Shown: positions 46,379 to 56,048, numbered from the stretch's first letter. The stretch is 64,000 nt of DNA from Rhodocyclaceae bacterium (GCA_016791105.1 JAEUNM010000118.1:164532-228531), one strand, 5' to 3'. The notes: generated from the sequence alone by a model not told the origin. Made by a program: numbers and translations.

Positions 46379-47239
46379 CTACTTGACCTTGCGGCCGCTG
46401 CCGCCGAAGCCGTCCTGGTCCGGCCCCTTGCCATGCTGCATGCGCGCCTCGGTGGAACAGGAACCGGAGTGCCACTCGAACGGCACCGGCTGTGCCTTGG
46501 TCTGGCGCATCGGCTCCCATTTCAGTTCGCGGCTGAAGGCCCGGCCTTCCTTGTCGTAGAGGTTTTTCACCTGCTCCGGGCTTAGGTAAGCATGCTCCAT
46601 GTGGCGTGACGAAATCACTGTGCCCAGCGAGCGGAAATCGGCGTTCTTGCCCTGCGTGTCCTGCACGAAGCCCGTGGTGCCGCGCCGCGGCACCCGCATG
46701 ATGTGGGCGCCTTCCTGCATGAAAGGACCGCTGGCCAGATAGTCCTGGGTGCTGGACAACTGGCTGCTCATGTACAGGTTTTCCTGGTTGGTGCCCTGGT
46801 GGGCGAGCTGGCGCAAGTCGCTCTGCGCCCTCTGCACCAGCATGCGGGCAGTTTCCGGTGTTTCCAGCACCGCGAGCTGTTGCGTCAAGGCCAGGTTGCG
46901 GCTTTCGTCGCGCACCTGTTCCCGCCAGGGCGGCTGCAAGCCGCGGCCGGTGGCTTCGTCCAGGCCAACACCCTTTTGCGGTTGCAGGTTGTGCGGCATG
47001 AGGCCGCCGCTGGCCTGGATGCGCTGGAAATTTTCCGGTGTCGTCACGTGGTACCAGTACTCCTGCCCCTGCTGTTGGGGCGGCTGGTAGGGCCGCACCA
47101 TGGGCGATACCGAGCCGCCGTGCGCGCTGGGCAGAGGCATGGAATTGCGTCGGCGCGGCGCGGCGGTATTGGACGGGGAAACCTGGGAAAATTCGGTGTT
47201 CTTGCGCCGCTTTTCCAGCCCGGAATCATCCTTCGACAT
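46379..47239 (-). CDS. Candidate effector, ADP-ribosyltransferase-like N-terminal signature
   Basis: The 286-residue soluble protein has a basic, Ser/Pro-rich first 55 residues with RRRNSMP (29-35). YWYHVTTPENFQRIQASGGL (61-80) then resembles the first strand and His of DarT/PARP-like transferases. NLYMSSQLSSTQDYLASG (154-171) could be the second signature and VISSRHMEHAYLSPEQV (208-224) the third region. The fold assignment is tentative. It lies two genes downstream of tssA and just upstream of the acetyltransferase gene. Confidence 0.6.
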   Translation of the reverse strand: MSKDDSGLEKRRKNTEFSQVSPSNTAAPRRRNSMPLPSAHGGSVSPMVRPYQPPQQQGQEYWYHVTTPENFQRIQASGGLMPHNLQPQKGVGLDEATGRGLQPPWREQVRDESRNLALTQQLAVLETPETARMLVQRAQSDLRQLAHQGTNQENLYMSSQLSSTQDYLASGPFMQEGAHIMRVPRRGTTGFVQDTQGKNADFRSLGTVISSRHMEHAYLSPEQVKNLYDKEGRAFSRELKWEPMRQTKAQPVPFEWHSGSCSTEARMQHGKGPDQDGFGGSGRKVK

Positions 47240-47338
47240 AATTGTTTCTCGCCTTCACGATCCTGTACCGCCCGGCCGGTTAGCAGCACGGCAGGGACCA
47301 GCCCCGCCGTGCCTGAGCACCAGCCAAGCAGGCTTGCG

Positions 47339-47602
47339 TCAGAGCTTCACGGTCCGGCTGTGGTATTCGCCCTGGTCGTGGGAATGCACCTCGTAGCGCG
47401 AACCGCTGTTGCTGCGCACGCGGACGATCTGCGAGTTCTGATCCACGTTACTTCTCATGCCCGAACGCTGATCCTGCTGCGAGTTGTAGTGATGCACGTT
47501 CAAAATGCGGTCGGACGAGTGAATGGCGCCTGACGTTTCCAGATTTGTGATGACGCGTTGGCTCAGATCGCTCGCGCCAACGCTATTTCTTCGGCCTGAC
47601 AT
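47339..47602 (-). CDS. Small basic hypothetical protein
   Basis: The 87-residue protein begins MSGRRNSVGASDLSQRVITN and is rich in Ser, Asn, Gln and His (NVHHYNSQQDQRSG). AGGAG precedes ATG 47602. It overlaps the end of the 54-residue frame upstream by 20 bp. No family is recognised. Confidence 0.65.
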   Translation of the reverse strand: MSGRRNSVGASDLSQRVITNLETSGAIHSSDRILNVHHYNSQQDQRSGMRSNVDQNSQIVRVRSNSGSRYEVHSHDQGEYHSRTVKL

Positions 47603-47747
47603 GGTGATTCTCCTGAAAGGAATCGAGTAGATGTTGCAAGGGGGTTTTCACGCCTGACGCCGGAACAGTCGCGGGCGCGCTGTCCCTGGCGGCAATGCCG
47701 TGATCGTTGGCCGGCGGCGGCCGGCGCATGGGCAATGTGCGGCTCAT
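47583..47747 (-). CDS. 54-residue frame coupled to tssA
   Basis: ATG 47747 overlaps the tssA stop as ATGA. The product starts MSRTLPMRRPPPANDHGIAA and ends QHLLDSFQENHHVRPKK. The Pro-rich start and amphipathic end look protein-like, and the overlap suggests translational coupling. Homologues were not checked. The alternative is a non-coding spacer between tssA and the 87-residue gene. Confidence 0.45.
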   Translation of the reverse strand: MSRTLPMRRPPPANDHGIAARDSAPATVPASGVKTPLQHLLDSFQENHHVRPKK

Positions 47748-48829
47748 GACTGGCGGCCGGCATCCAGACCCAGCAAGTCGAAAATGCTGATCTGGCCGCC
47801 CATGCGCACGAACAGCTCCTGGTACAGCTCTACCGTGTTGAGCCGCCCCCAGTCGATGGCGCGGCGCACCAGATAGGGCACCGGGCTGTGCGGTTCCAGA
47901 CGCATCAGGAATTCCGCCGCCGCGGCCAGATGGCGGTAGGCCTCGGCGCGGTCGGCGATGGCCTGGTCCAAAGAATTGCCGCCTTGCAGGGCGGGCGCTT
48001 CGGCGGCGGCTGCCGGCGCCGCCGCGGCCGGGCCGCGGCCACGCTTGGCCAGTTCGGCGGCCAGCCAGTCGCCCATGTCTTCCAGCAGGGTGGCCAGCGC
48101 GCCCAGGCTGGGGCCGTCCTTGCTGAAGCGCTGTTCGAGCAAGGCTTTGAGCTGCTCCAGCGCGGCCAGCGCGGTGGCGATCTGGGCATGCCGTTCAATG
48201 CAAATTTCGCCCGGCGTCAACGCCAGCGCGGCGGCGATTTCGGCCGGCACGATTTCCCCGTCTGACGGCGAGCGCTGGCCGGCGACGGCGCGCTGCTGTT
48301 CGCGCCGGTGCGCCAGTTCCCAGTCGGCCCAGCCGAATTCGCGGTTGCCGCCGGCCGCCGTAATGCTCACTTGCCGCAGCGGCGGCAGCAGGCGGGCATT
48401 CATCCAGCGGAAAATATTTCCGTGCAATTCATGGTCGCCGGCCGGATGCAGATCGTCCCAGAAATCCCGACACAGACCATGCACCAGCACCAGGCCGGGC
48501 GCCAGGGCGGCGAAGCCGTGGCGATGCAGGGACGCTTCCAGCAGCCAGGCGGCGATCTGCAAATCCTTGCTGCGGGTGGCGATCAGGTCGGCGCACAGGC
48601 GCAGCGAGCCGTCCCAGTCGGCGCGCTTCAGTTCGTGCTGCCAGATGCCCTGCGGCAGGCTGTCATCGTCCTCGCGCCGCGCCTCCTGGATGGCGCGGTA
48701 TTCGGCGCCGTGGCGCAGGGATTCGCCGGCCCGCGCCGGGGTGGCGAAGGGGGCCAGCAAGGCATCCAGGCCATGTCCGGTGGCGGCGGAATAAAACTGG
48801 TCGGCGCGGGTTTGCAGGCTGTCGTCCAT
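47744..48829 (-). CDS. tssA: Type VI secretion protein TssA
   Basis: The 361-residue protein has the N-terminal ImpA domain (WLLEASLHRHGFAALAPGLV, then HGLCRDFWDDLHP). A variable middle follows, then a C-terminal segment with RAEAYRHLAAAAEFLMRLEP and RRAIDWGRLNTVELYQELF. TssA caps the baseplate and sheath during tail assembly. It is 16 bp downstream of tssM. Confidence 0.92.
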   Translation of the reverse strand: MDDSLQTRADQFYSAATGHGLDALLAPFATPARAGESLRHGAEYRAIQEARREDDDSLPQGIWQHELKRADWDGSLRLCADLIATRSKDLQIAAWLLEASLHRHGFAALAPGLVLVHGLCRDFWDDLHPAGDHELHGNIFRWMNARLLPPLRQVSITAAGGNREFGWADWELAHRREQQRAVAGQRSPSDGEIVPAEIAAALALTPGEICIERHAQIATALAALEQLKALLEQRFSKDGPSLGALATLLEDMGDWLAAELAKRGRGPAAAAPAAAAEAPALQGGNSLDQAIADRAEAYRHLAAAAEFLMRLEPHSPVPYLVRRAIDWGRLNTVELYQELFVRMGGQISIFDLLGLDAGRQS

Positions 48830-48845
48830 GGTGGGTACTCCTGGT

Positions 48846-51800
48846 TCAGGGGCTGTCCAGATTCGGCAGGGAAGTCGGAAATGCCGGCCAGATCAGACCG
48901 CCCTGCTGTTTGCGGTCGGAAAGCTGCACGCTCATGAACAGGCGCGCGGTGGCGTTTTTCGCCGGCCCGCTGCCGTCGATGGCCACTACCGGCACGGAAA
49001 ATTCGAGCGCTTGCGTAAGCGGGTCGAGCGGATCGGCGGCGCTTTGCAGGCGGTGCGCGGCGATCATGCGCAATAGCGCCCACGGCCCTTCGTAGCCAAA
49101 GCTGGCGGATACGCCGGACACCGCAAGTTCGCTCTGGCGGCTGTCCGCCACCGGCCGCCACACCGAGCCGCTGGCCCAATCCAGGCGCAGCGTGATGGGC
49201 TGGTTCCAGGACCAGTCCAGACTGCCCGGCTTGCCCGGGAATACCGCCTGCCCGGCCGGCGCGCTCAAGGTCCAGGCCAGCACCTGGTTGGCGCCGCGCG
49301 ACTGGCGCGGCAAGGTATTGAAGCGCACCGCTGCGGTGAGCGGCATGGCAGCCGGCGCCTGCGCCAGATTGCCCAGGAAAAATGCCGCCACCTGGTCCAT
49401 CTGCTCCATGAAGCCCTTGAGCCTTACCTGGCGCGGGCGCGGCAGCCCGTCGGCGAGGTTTTTCAGGTCCTCGCGGCGCGCCGCATAGTCGGCCAGGAAC
49501 GCTTTCACGGCGAGCGGCGCGGCATCGCGTTCGGCGCCGCCGGCAAACGGGAAGCGGCCGGCCAGTTCGCGCTCGAAATGCGCAGCCAGGTCGCGGTAGG
49601 ACGCCAATAGCGGGGCGTCGTAGCGATGCGTGCACATGTCGCGCAAATCGGTCAGGCGGCTTTTGCGCAGGCGCGAAAACAGGTCGTTACCGAAGTCGGG
49701 CTGGGGGAAATCCGCCAGTTGTTTGCGGCAGCCGCTGTCATTGAGGGCCGGCACCAGTTTCACGAATACAGCGTCGAGGTTGGCCACCTGCCCGGCCGGA
49801 TCCTTGAACTGCACATAGCGCTCCAGTTCCGCCACGGTGTTGTCCCAGAACACCGCGTCGGCCTGATCGTCCCAGGGCCGCTCGGAAAAGCCCTGGCTGT
49901 TTTTCAGGAAAGCCACGTACTGGCTGGCGTAACCGGCCAGTACCCCTGCGCGCGCCACTTGCCGCGCCAGCCAGTCCTTGGTAACGGCCAGTTCCGGCGC
50001 GCCGGGAAAGCCGCCCTCGGCGGGCGGACCGGGGTCGTACAGCCGGCTGGTGGCGGCCAGCCCGCGCGCGCGCGCCAGTTCATCCAGCGCCAGCCCGCGC
50101 GCAAATTGGGCAATTTCACGGCCGGATACGGTGAAGCCAAGCTGGGCGTACAAATCCAGCACCTCCACCAGCGGCCCCACCGCCCCGGCAAAATCGGCGC
50201 TGGAACGGGCCAGGCGCCGTTCGTCGGCGGACAGGCCATTCACGCCGGCCTGCGCCACCAGCGGCAACGGCGGCAATTGCGCGGCGCTCATGCGGTCGCT
50301 CAACAGCGCCAACAGATGGCGCCGCGCCAGGCGGTCGAACAAGGCACGCTTGCCCTCCGCGCTGCCGGTCGGCGGCAGCCCGCGCGCCTTGGCGAAACTG
50401 AGGTATTGATGCGCATAGCCGGCCGCTTCGCTGAGCACCGCCGCATCCCAGCCCGCCACTTCGGGCAGGCGCCGGAAGCCGGCGTTGGCGTGGATGCGCA
50501 TATAGGGCAAATCCGCCAGCGCGGCGATGCCGGTCAGTTCCGGCGCCAGGCTGTCGCTCAGGAACAGCTTGCGGTCCTGCAGTTTGAACAGCGCTCCATA
50601 GGGCGCGACGTGCATGGACGCCAGCCGCAACATGGCCTGATCGAAACAGGCGCCGTTGGCGAGCCCGCTATCGATGCGCGTGAGCACCGCGCCATAGGCG
50701 CTGCGCCCGGCCAGGGCATCACGGTCACGCCGCGAATCGCGCGCCAGATCGGCGCAAGGGTTGTGTTCCCTATCGGCGCCCAGCCAGGATTCGCGTATCC
50801 AGTTCAACCACCACAGCAAATGCGCGGCATCGGAGCGCATCTGGCTGTCGTCGGCACGCCGCGGCAGTTCCGCCAGCAATTTGGCGCCGGTATCCAGTTC
50901 CTTGCTCACCGCGCTGCGCAGCGCGTCGAAGCGGCGGCCCAGATTTTCGGCGTAAATTTCGCGCGCCTTGGGCGGCAGCGGCACCGGCGTGTCGTAAGTA
51001 AAAGCCGCCAGCGCCGCCGACAGGGCGCCGCGCTCATGCTCCACCTCGGACGACAGCGGCCGGTCGAAGGCGTACACGGTGAGGTGTTTGAAGGCGCGCA
51101 AAATGCTGGGCATTTCGTCGGCGCGGCCGGGGCGCGCCACCAGCGCGAAATTGCCGAGCTGCTGTTCCAGTTCGGCCACCTTGTGCAGGTAATCCAGATA
51201 GTCCTGCCGTGCCGGCGACAAAGTTTCGCCTTGAGCGCCGGCGGCCGCCGATACGAAGGCGGCGGGCGGCAGCGCCAAATCCTTGGCTTTTTGCGCCATG
51301 CGGCAGGCAATGGCCGGCATGATCACGCCGCGGAAGGCCTGTTCCGACAGCTCCTGCGCGCTTTCCTGCACCACGCGGTCGTCGAACCACGACAGCGGAA
51401 TGGCCGCGTAGGCCGAGCGCGTCTGTAGCGGCGCCATGAGCTGCAACAGCCGGTGCACGCGCCAGCCGTCCAGGCAGCCGCTGCCGCCGGCTTCACGGCT
51501 GGCGGCCTTGATGCCCAACAGGGCGTGGTCGAGGTCCTGCATCTGGCGGTGGAAATTCAGCCCCGCCAGCCCCAGCCAGCCCAGCAGCGCCACCGCCAGC
51601 ACCAGGGTCGCATACTGCACGCGGCGTATGAGGCTGTTGCGCGACCAAATGCTCTGGCGCGTGGGCAAAGCCAGAAAAGCTTCGCCGAACAGGCGCTCGG
51701 TCAGCAAGTCGGCCAGAAAATCCACGTCCTTGCGCGGGCCGTCGTTGCTGCCGCTTGCGGCCGTTACCGACCCGGTGAAATAAATGCCGCGGCAAAAATA

Positions 51801-52763
51801 GCTCTGGCTCCACTCGTCGGGCTGAAACGCCACCTGGAACCAGCGCGCCAGCGGCGCGGCCAGGCGCCGGAACGCAACCGGGAACAGAAATACCTGATCC
51901 ACATCGTCGGCGGCCGCGTCGGCGGCAGCACCGGCTTCCGCCTGCGGGCGCGCGGCGTAATCCAGCAGCGCCACGCGCAGGCGCTCTTCCAGCACGGCAA
52001 AAGCATTTTCCGGCCATTTTTCCCGCGGCTGGCTTTGTATCGCGGGCGGTGCCGACCAGCCCACCATTTGCCGCCGCAATTCCTCCGGCTGCGCCTTCCA
52101 GAAGGCGGAAAAGCCCGGCACGGCATCGCATTGGGTGACCACCACATACACCGGCAGCGCAAAGTCGAAGCGGCGCCGTATGTCCTCCAGCGCACCCAGT
52201 GCACGGCGCGCGTCGTCCTGCAGGGCGCGTTCGCCCCCCAGCAGGGCGCGCGCCGACACCACCAGCACGATTTTGTCCAGCGGCCGCTCCGGCCGCAGTT
52301 GGTCTATGGCATCGAGCAGTTTTTTCTTCTGCCGCGTGTCGCCGCCTTCGGCCTCGCTGGACCACAGGCGCCCGGCCGGATCCAGCAGCACGCCGCCGCC
52401 GAAGGCCGCGCCTTCGCAATCCGACAAATCCGGCGCGGCGAGCTTGGGCGGGCGCAGGTCGGCCTGCAGTTCGACCATGGAGCGCACCAGACTGGTTTTG
52501 CCGGCGCCACGGTCGCCCAGCACCAATATCCAGGGCGTGGCATAGCGCGCTTCGCGCGAACTGGCCAGATAGACCAGCGCTTCCACCAGACGGCCGATCC
52601 AGCCCCGCCGCACGAGCCGGCCCAAGCAGCCGGCGCCGGGGCGCATGGCCGGCAGCGCCGCCCCGCTGCTGGCGCGCAAGGACAGCCACACCGCCAGCCC
52701 GGCAGTGAGCGCGGCGGCCGCGAGCAGGCTCCAGAACAGTGCGTTTTGGGTGAATTGGGCCAT
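48846..52763 (-). CDS. tssM: Type VI secretion membrane protein TssM (IcmF)
   Basis: The 1305-residue inner-membrane protein has two N-terminal helices, a cytoplasmic NTPase-like domain with Walker A GDRGAGKT (83-90), a further helix near residue 380 and a large periplasmic domain. It forms the membrane complex with TssJ and TssL. ATG 52763 follows the tssL stop by 5 nt; a longer frame opens further 5' within tssL. Confidence 0.95.
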   Translation of the reverse strand: MAQFTQNALFWSLLAAAALTAGLAVWLSLRASSGAALPAMRPGAGCLGRLVRRGWIGRLVEALVYLASSREARYATPWILVLGDRGAGKTSLVRSMVELQADLRPPKLAAPDLSDCEGAAFGGGVLLDPAGRLWSSEAEGGDTRQKKKLLDAIDQLRPERPLDKIVLVVSARALLGGERALQDDARRALGALEDIRRRFDFALPVYVVVTQCDAVPGFSAFWKAQPEELRRQMVGWSAPPAIQSQPREKWPENAFAVLEERLRVALLDYAARPQAEAGAAADAAADDVDQVFLFPVAFRRLAAPLARWFQVAFQPDEWSQSYFCRGIYFTGSVTAASGSNDGPRKDVDFLADLLTERLFGEAFLALPTRQSIWSRNSLIRRVQYATLVLAVALLGWLGLAGLNFHRQMQDLDHALLGIKAASREAGGSGCLDGWRVHRLLQLMAPLQTRSAYAAIPLSWFDDRVVQESAQELSEQAFRGVIMPAIACRMAQKAKDLALPPAAFVSAAAGAQGETLSPARQDYLDYLHKVAELEQQLGNFALVARPGRADEMPSILRAFKHLTVYAFDRPLSSEVEHERGALSAALAAFTYDTPVPLPPKAREIYAENLGRRFDALRSAVSKELDTGAKLLAELPRRADDSQMRSDAAHLLWWLNWIRESWLGADREHNPCADLARDSRRDRDALAGRSAYGAVLTRIDSGLANGACFDQAMLRLASMHVAPYGALFKLQDRKLFLSDSLAPELTGIAALADLPYMRIHANAGFRRLPEVAGWDAAVLSEAAGYAHQYLSFAKARGLPPTGSAEGKRALFDRLARRHLLALLSDRMSAAQLPPLPLVAQAGVNGLSADERRLARSSADFAGAVGPLVEVLDLYAQLGFTVSGREIAQFARGLALDELARARGLAATSRLYDPGPPAEGGFPGAPELAVTKDWLARQVARAGVLAGYASQYVAFLKNSQGFSERPWDDQADAVFWDNTVAELERYVQFKDPAGQVANLDAVFVKLVPALNDSGCRKQLADFPQPDFGNDLFSRLRKSRLTDLRDMCTHRYDAPLLASYRDLAAHFERELAGRFPFAGGAERDAAPLAVKAFLADYAARREDLKNLADGLPRPRQVRLKGFMEQMDQVAAFFLGNLAQAPAAMPLTAAVRFNTLPRQSRGANQVLAWTLSAPAGQAVFPGKPGSLDWSWNQPITLRLDWASGSVWRPVADSRQSELAVSGVSASFGYEGPWALLRMIAAHRLQSAADPLDPLTQALEFSVPVVAIDGSGPAKNATARLFMSVQLSDRKQQGGLIWPAFPTSLPNLDSP

Positions 52764-52768
52764 GCCGG

Positions 52769-53539
52769 CTAATTCCCGTGCGCCGCCACGAAGGGCTGCA
52801 AAATCGCCAGCCACACCGCACTGGACAACAGCAGATAGGCGACCAGCGCCAGCAGGCCGGCGCGCAGCCAGGGCCGTAGCGGGGCGAGGCGGCGGTCGCG
52901 CCCGCTGGCCTTGAACTGGTAGGCCTGCGGGAACAGCGCCTCGGATGCAGGCGCGCCGGCCTCGCCCGGATCTGCAGCCAGGCGCTGCGGCGCGGTTTCG
53001 GCCAGCAGGCGGCGGCGCAATTCATCCAGCCGCGCCATGCCGCTCGCGCCGCGATATTTGCCGCGGAACCCCAGCCGCAAGGACAACAGGAACACCGCCG
53101 CCAGTTCCGCGCGCAGGGCGGCTTGCGATTCGGTCAGCACGATGCGTTCGGCGTAGTCGAAAAAGCGCTGGCCGGCGACACGGCTGCGGAACAGCCGGTA
53201 TTCCAGCAACACGTCCAGCCAGGCCTCGCGGCCGGCCCAATCCACCTCCAGCACGAAAATTTCGTCTATCACCGCCGCCGCGGCATACATGGCAAGGCGG
53301 TGCAGGCGCCGCTCCTCGCTGCTGCCGTGGGCGCGCACGCGCTCGGCCTGCGCTTCCAGCAACATGCCCAGGCGCGCGCTCATGCGACGCGCCAGTTCCG
53401 GCCCGCCCGGCTCGGCATCGCCGGGACTGGCCAGCGCGGCTTCCAGCCGCCCTTCGCGCCAGGCCTGGCGCAGTTCGGCCACCACCTCGTAGGTGCCGAC
53501 GAAATCGTCGAGCAGAAATCCGTAACCCAGTTCGGCCAT
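52769..53539 (-). CDS. tssL: Type VI secretion protein TssL (DotU/IcmH)
   Basis: The 256-residue protein starts MAELGYGFLLDDFVGTYEVV. It has a helical cytoplasmic domain (LAMYAAAAVIDEIFVLEVDW, FFDYAERIVL) and one C-terminal membrane helix (GLLALVAYLLLSSAVWLAIL), with no peptidoglycan-binding extension. The ATG follows the tssK stop by one base. Confidence 0.93.
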   Translation of the reverse strand: MAELGYGFLLDDFVGTYEVVAELRQAWREGRLEAALASPGDAEPGGPELARRMSARLGMLLEAQAERVRAHGSSEERRLHRLAMYAAAAVIDEIFVLEVDWAGREAWLDVLLEYRLFRSRVAGQRFFDYAERIVLTESQAALRAELAAVFLLSLRLGFRGKYRGASGMARLDELRRRLLAETAPQRLAADPGEAGAPASEALFPQAYQFKASGRDRRLAPLRPWLRAGLLALVAYLLLSSAVWLAILQPFVAAHGN

Positions 53540-53540
53540 G

Positions 53541-54992
53541 TCAGGCCTCCTCGCCGTCACGTGCCGCAGCCAACGGGCCGCCGTCCTGCGCGCTGCCGGC
53601 GGCCGGCCAGGGCGGCGCACCTTTCCAGCGGTAGAGCAGGATGCCGGCCGGCATGCTGCGGTCGGCGGCGCCCTGTATCACCAGCGGGCGACCGGCGCGG
53701 AACACCGGCCCCAGGCCGTCGCCGCGGTCGATCTGCTGGTTGTTCACCACGAAGAGCGTGGCCGAAGGCGACAGGCCCATGGCCTGGCGTTCGGCGTCGT
53801 CGAGCAGGCGCACGTTGGCGCCGGGCAGGCGGCGCTGGCGCAGCATGGGCAGCAAATCGTCGCTCGCCACGCGCGCGCCGGCCAGCCAGGACTGCATGTC
53901 TTTCAGAGTTTGGCCGGCGCGCGGTTTCAGCTCTATGAGCAGGCGGTCGGTGTGCGCGTCCACGTCCAGGCGCCGCACGAAACCGGATTCGCCGGCATTG
54001 GTGAAAGGCAGGCGTTCCAGATTGGATACGATGGCATCCACGCGCCGCGCCACGAAAGCGATGCCTTCGCCGAATTGCGGCGCGCTGTCCTCGTGCCGGT
54101 AGGCCGACATGAGCGGCGGCAGCGGCGCCCCGGCCAGCCCGGCGGCCTGCCCCACCAGCAGGGCCAGCGCGCGGTAGGCCTCACGCGGATGGCTGTCCGG
54201 ATCGCAGGCCGTCACGTCGAAATATGGCATGGCCGCGGCCAGTTGCCGCGCCAGCCGCGCCTGCACGCCACCGCCGTCGGCATCATCGCCCTGCTCCGCC
54301 AGTTCGCGCAATTTGCGCCACACCCGGCGCGACAAATCTTCCAGGCAGGCATGCAGCCCGTATTCGCCCAGGAAGCCGCCGCCACCCAGGCGCAGCATGG
54401 GCGGTACGTAGGCCGAGCGCTGCAGGTGGCCGTCGGCGTCGCGCTGCACTTCCATGAGCGGCATGGCGACATAGTGCGGCAGCAATTTTTCGTCCGCCAG
54501 CAACACCAGATTCGGCCGCAGGCGCGCCACCGGCAGCGGGTCGGCGCCGGTGTTCTCATCCGCCACCAGTTCGCCCGGCAGCGAAAAATAGCGCTGCAGA
54601 TAGCCGTCCTGACGCGCCGCATCGACGCCGCGGCGCGCGATCGCGAGCCAGATGCGCAGCGGCTTGCCGTTCGGCGTGAGGCGTTTTTCCTCGTTCAGGT
54701 TCAGGCGGATTTCGCGCGCATCTTCGGCCAGCGGAAATTCCACCGGCAGGCCGTCCGGCAGGATGGCCGACAACTGCGCGATCTTGAGCCAGCCGTCGCC
54801 CCAGGCGCGCTCGTCGAGCGCGAGCGACAGCAAACCAAAGTAATCCGGCCGCTGCGCCGCCATGCGCCGCGCCGCCAGGGCGTGCCAGGCGATGTCGTTC
54901 TGCTGCATGTGCTGCGGCGACAGCAACATGCCCTCCGACCACTGCACGGCATCCGGCAGGTCGGCATTCATGGGGGCGATATCGCTGGGCAT
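53541..54992 (-). CDS. tssK: Type VI secretion baseplate protein TssK
   Basis: The 483-residue protein has the family start VQWSEGMLLSPQHMQQNDIA and RPDYFGLLSLALDERAWGDG. The end binds the membrane complex. ATG 54992 is chosen by homology; the open frame begins 14 codons earlier within tssJ. It links the baseplate to TssJLM. Confidence 0.94.
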   Translation of the reverse strand: MPSDIAPMNADLPDAVQWSEGMLLSPQHMQQNDIAWHALAARRMAAQRPDYFGLLSLALDERAWGDGWLKIAQLSAILPDGLPVEFPLAEDAREIRLNLNEEKRLTPNGKPLRIWLAIARRGVDAARQDGYLQRYFSLPGELVADENTGADPLPVARLRPNLVLLADEKLLPHYVAMPLMEVQRDADGHLQRSAYVPPMLRLGGGGFLGEYGLHACLEDLSRRVWRKLRELAEQGDDADGGGVQARLARQLAAAMPYFDVTACDPDSHPREAYRALALLVGQAAGLAGAPLPPLMSAYRHEDSAPQFGEGIAFVARRVDAIVSNLERLPFTNAGESGFVRRLDVDAHTDRLLIELKPRAGQTLKDMQSWLAGARVASDDLLPMLRQRRLPGANVRLLDDAERQAMGLSPSATLFVVNNQQIDRGDGLGPVFRAGRPLVIQGAADRSMPAGILLYRWKGAPPWPAAGSAQDGGPLAAARDGEEA

Positions 54993-55014
54993 GGCACGGT
55001 CTCCGTGGCGGTAG

Positions 55015-55506
55015 TCAGCGCGGCGCGTCGGCAAGACGCACGCCGCCGGCTTCGATGGTGAGCAAGGGCCGCTCGAAGGGGGTCAATTCCCACGCCGGCT
55101 GGCCGGCGGCGGCTTGCGTGTCGGCATAGGCCAGCACGCGGTAGGCCTTGCCGTGGCGCGCCGGCAGCGGCGCCGGGTCGGCCGCCGAGCCGGGCGGCAG
55201 TTGCAGCGACAGGGCTTCCAGCTTGCCGGGCCAGGCACCCAGCAGCGCATCTTTCTGCGCGAACCAGTCGGCCGCCGAGCGCGGCAGCGGCGCGCTGAAT
55301 TCGGCGTCGTAGACGAACACCAGATCCACGCGGGTGGGCAGATCGCCATTGGCGCCCGGCATGGCCACCACGCGCACCTGGTCGACGCGGGCTTTCGACG
55401 GCCCCACGAAAGGCAGCAGGTTGGCCAGATTTTTCAGGCTGCTGCAGCCGGCCAGCAACAAGGCGGCAAGCAGCAGTGGCAAGGATGTGCGCGTCATGGC
55501 GGCCAT
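55015..55506 (-). CDS. tssJ: Type VI secretion lipoprotein TssJ
   Basis: The 163-residue outer-membrane lipoprotein has lipobox LLAGC and the TssJ beta-sandwich pattern (VDQVRVVAMPGANGDLPTRV, DLVFVYDAEFSAPLP, SADWFAQKDALLG). ATG 55506 or 55497 are both possible. It anchors TssM to the outer membrane. It follows the PAAR-like gene by one base. Confidence 0.9.
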   Translation of the reverse strand: MAAMTRTSLPLLLAALLLAGCSSLKNLANLLPFVGPSKARVDQVRVVAMPGANGDLPTRVDLVFVYDAEFSAPLPRSAADWFAQKDALLGAWPGKLEALSLQLPPGSAADPAPLPARHGKAYRVLAYADTQAAAGQPAWELTPFERPLLTIEAGGVRLADAPR

Positions 55507-55507
55507 T

Positions 55508-55903
55508 TCAGCTAATGAGCAAAACCTTGAATTGCGCCGGCGTAAGCGACAGCCCCACGGCATTGGGCAACATGCCGTTCTGGGTCTGCATGCTGGTGAG
55601 CCGGGTGGCCGGAATGGCGCCGTAAAACACCTTCACGCTGCTGGTAGCCGGCCGGTCCGGCCCCATGATGAGTCCCGACACCACGCCCAGCGCCAGCCCG
55701 GCCTGGTCGCCATTGGAAATGGTGCCGGTGGTGAGCAGGTTTTCCGCCAGCCCGCCGCCGCAGATCACCTTGAACTGCGAGGGGATGTGCGTGAAGGACA
55801 GCGCGATATTCACGAGCGGCGTCGGCACCGGCGCCGGCGTGGGTATGCTGCACACGTCCGGGAAGGCGAAATTCATGACTCCGATATTGACGTTGGCGAA
55901 CAT
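55508..55903 (-). CDS. PAAR-like protein, DUF4150 type
   Basis: The 131-residue protein has NFAFPDVCSIPTPAPVPTPL, VNIALSFTHIPSQFKVICGG, TGTISNGDQAGLALGVVSGL and a conserved end (GLSLTPAQFKVLL). This pattern is that of the PAAR-like DUF4150 proteins that cap VgrG and carry effectors. No toxin domain is fused. AAGGA precedes the ATG. Confidence 0.82.
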   Translation of the reverse strand: MFANVNIGVMNFAFPDVCSIPTPAPVPTPLVNIALSFTHIPSQFKVICGGGLAENLLTTGTISNGDQAGLALGVVSGLIMGPDRPATSSVKVFYGAIPATRLTSMQTQNGMLPNAVGLSLTPAQFKVLLIS

Positions 55904-56048
55904 GGTTTTTCCTTTAAGCCGCGTGAGCCGGTTGTAAGTTCGCGGCACCGCGCCCGCAACCCCCAACCCACGTTGGGGGCGCGGGCGTCTCGCCCGCGAT
56001 CACGGCCCATCCACCGTTGAATGCACGCTGAGTTGCGGAACGATGCCC

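Noticed and set aside
47563..47763. 66-codon minus-strand frame after tssA
   Set aside because: The overlapping 54-codon frame has an ATGA coupling and better composition; this one has none.
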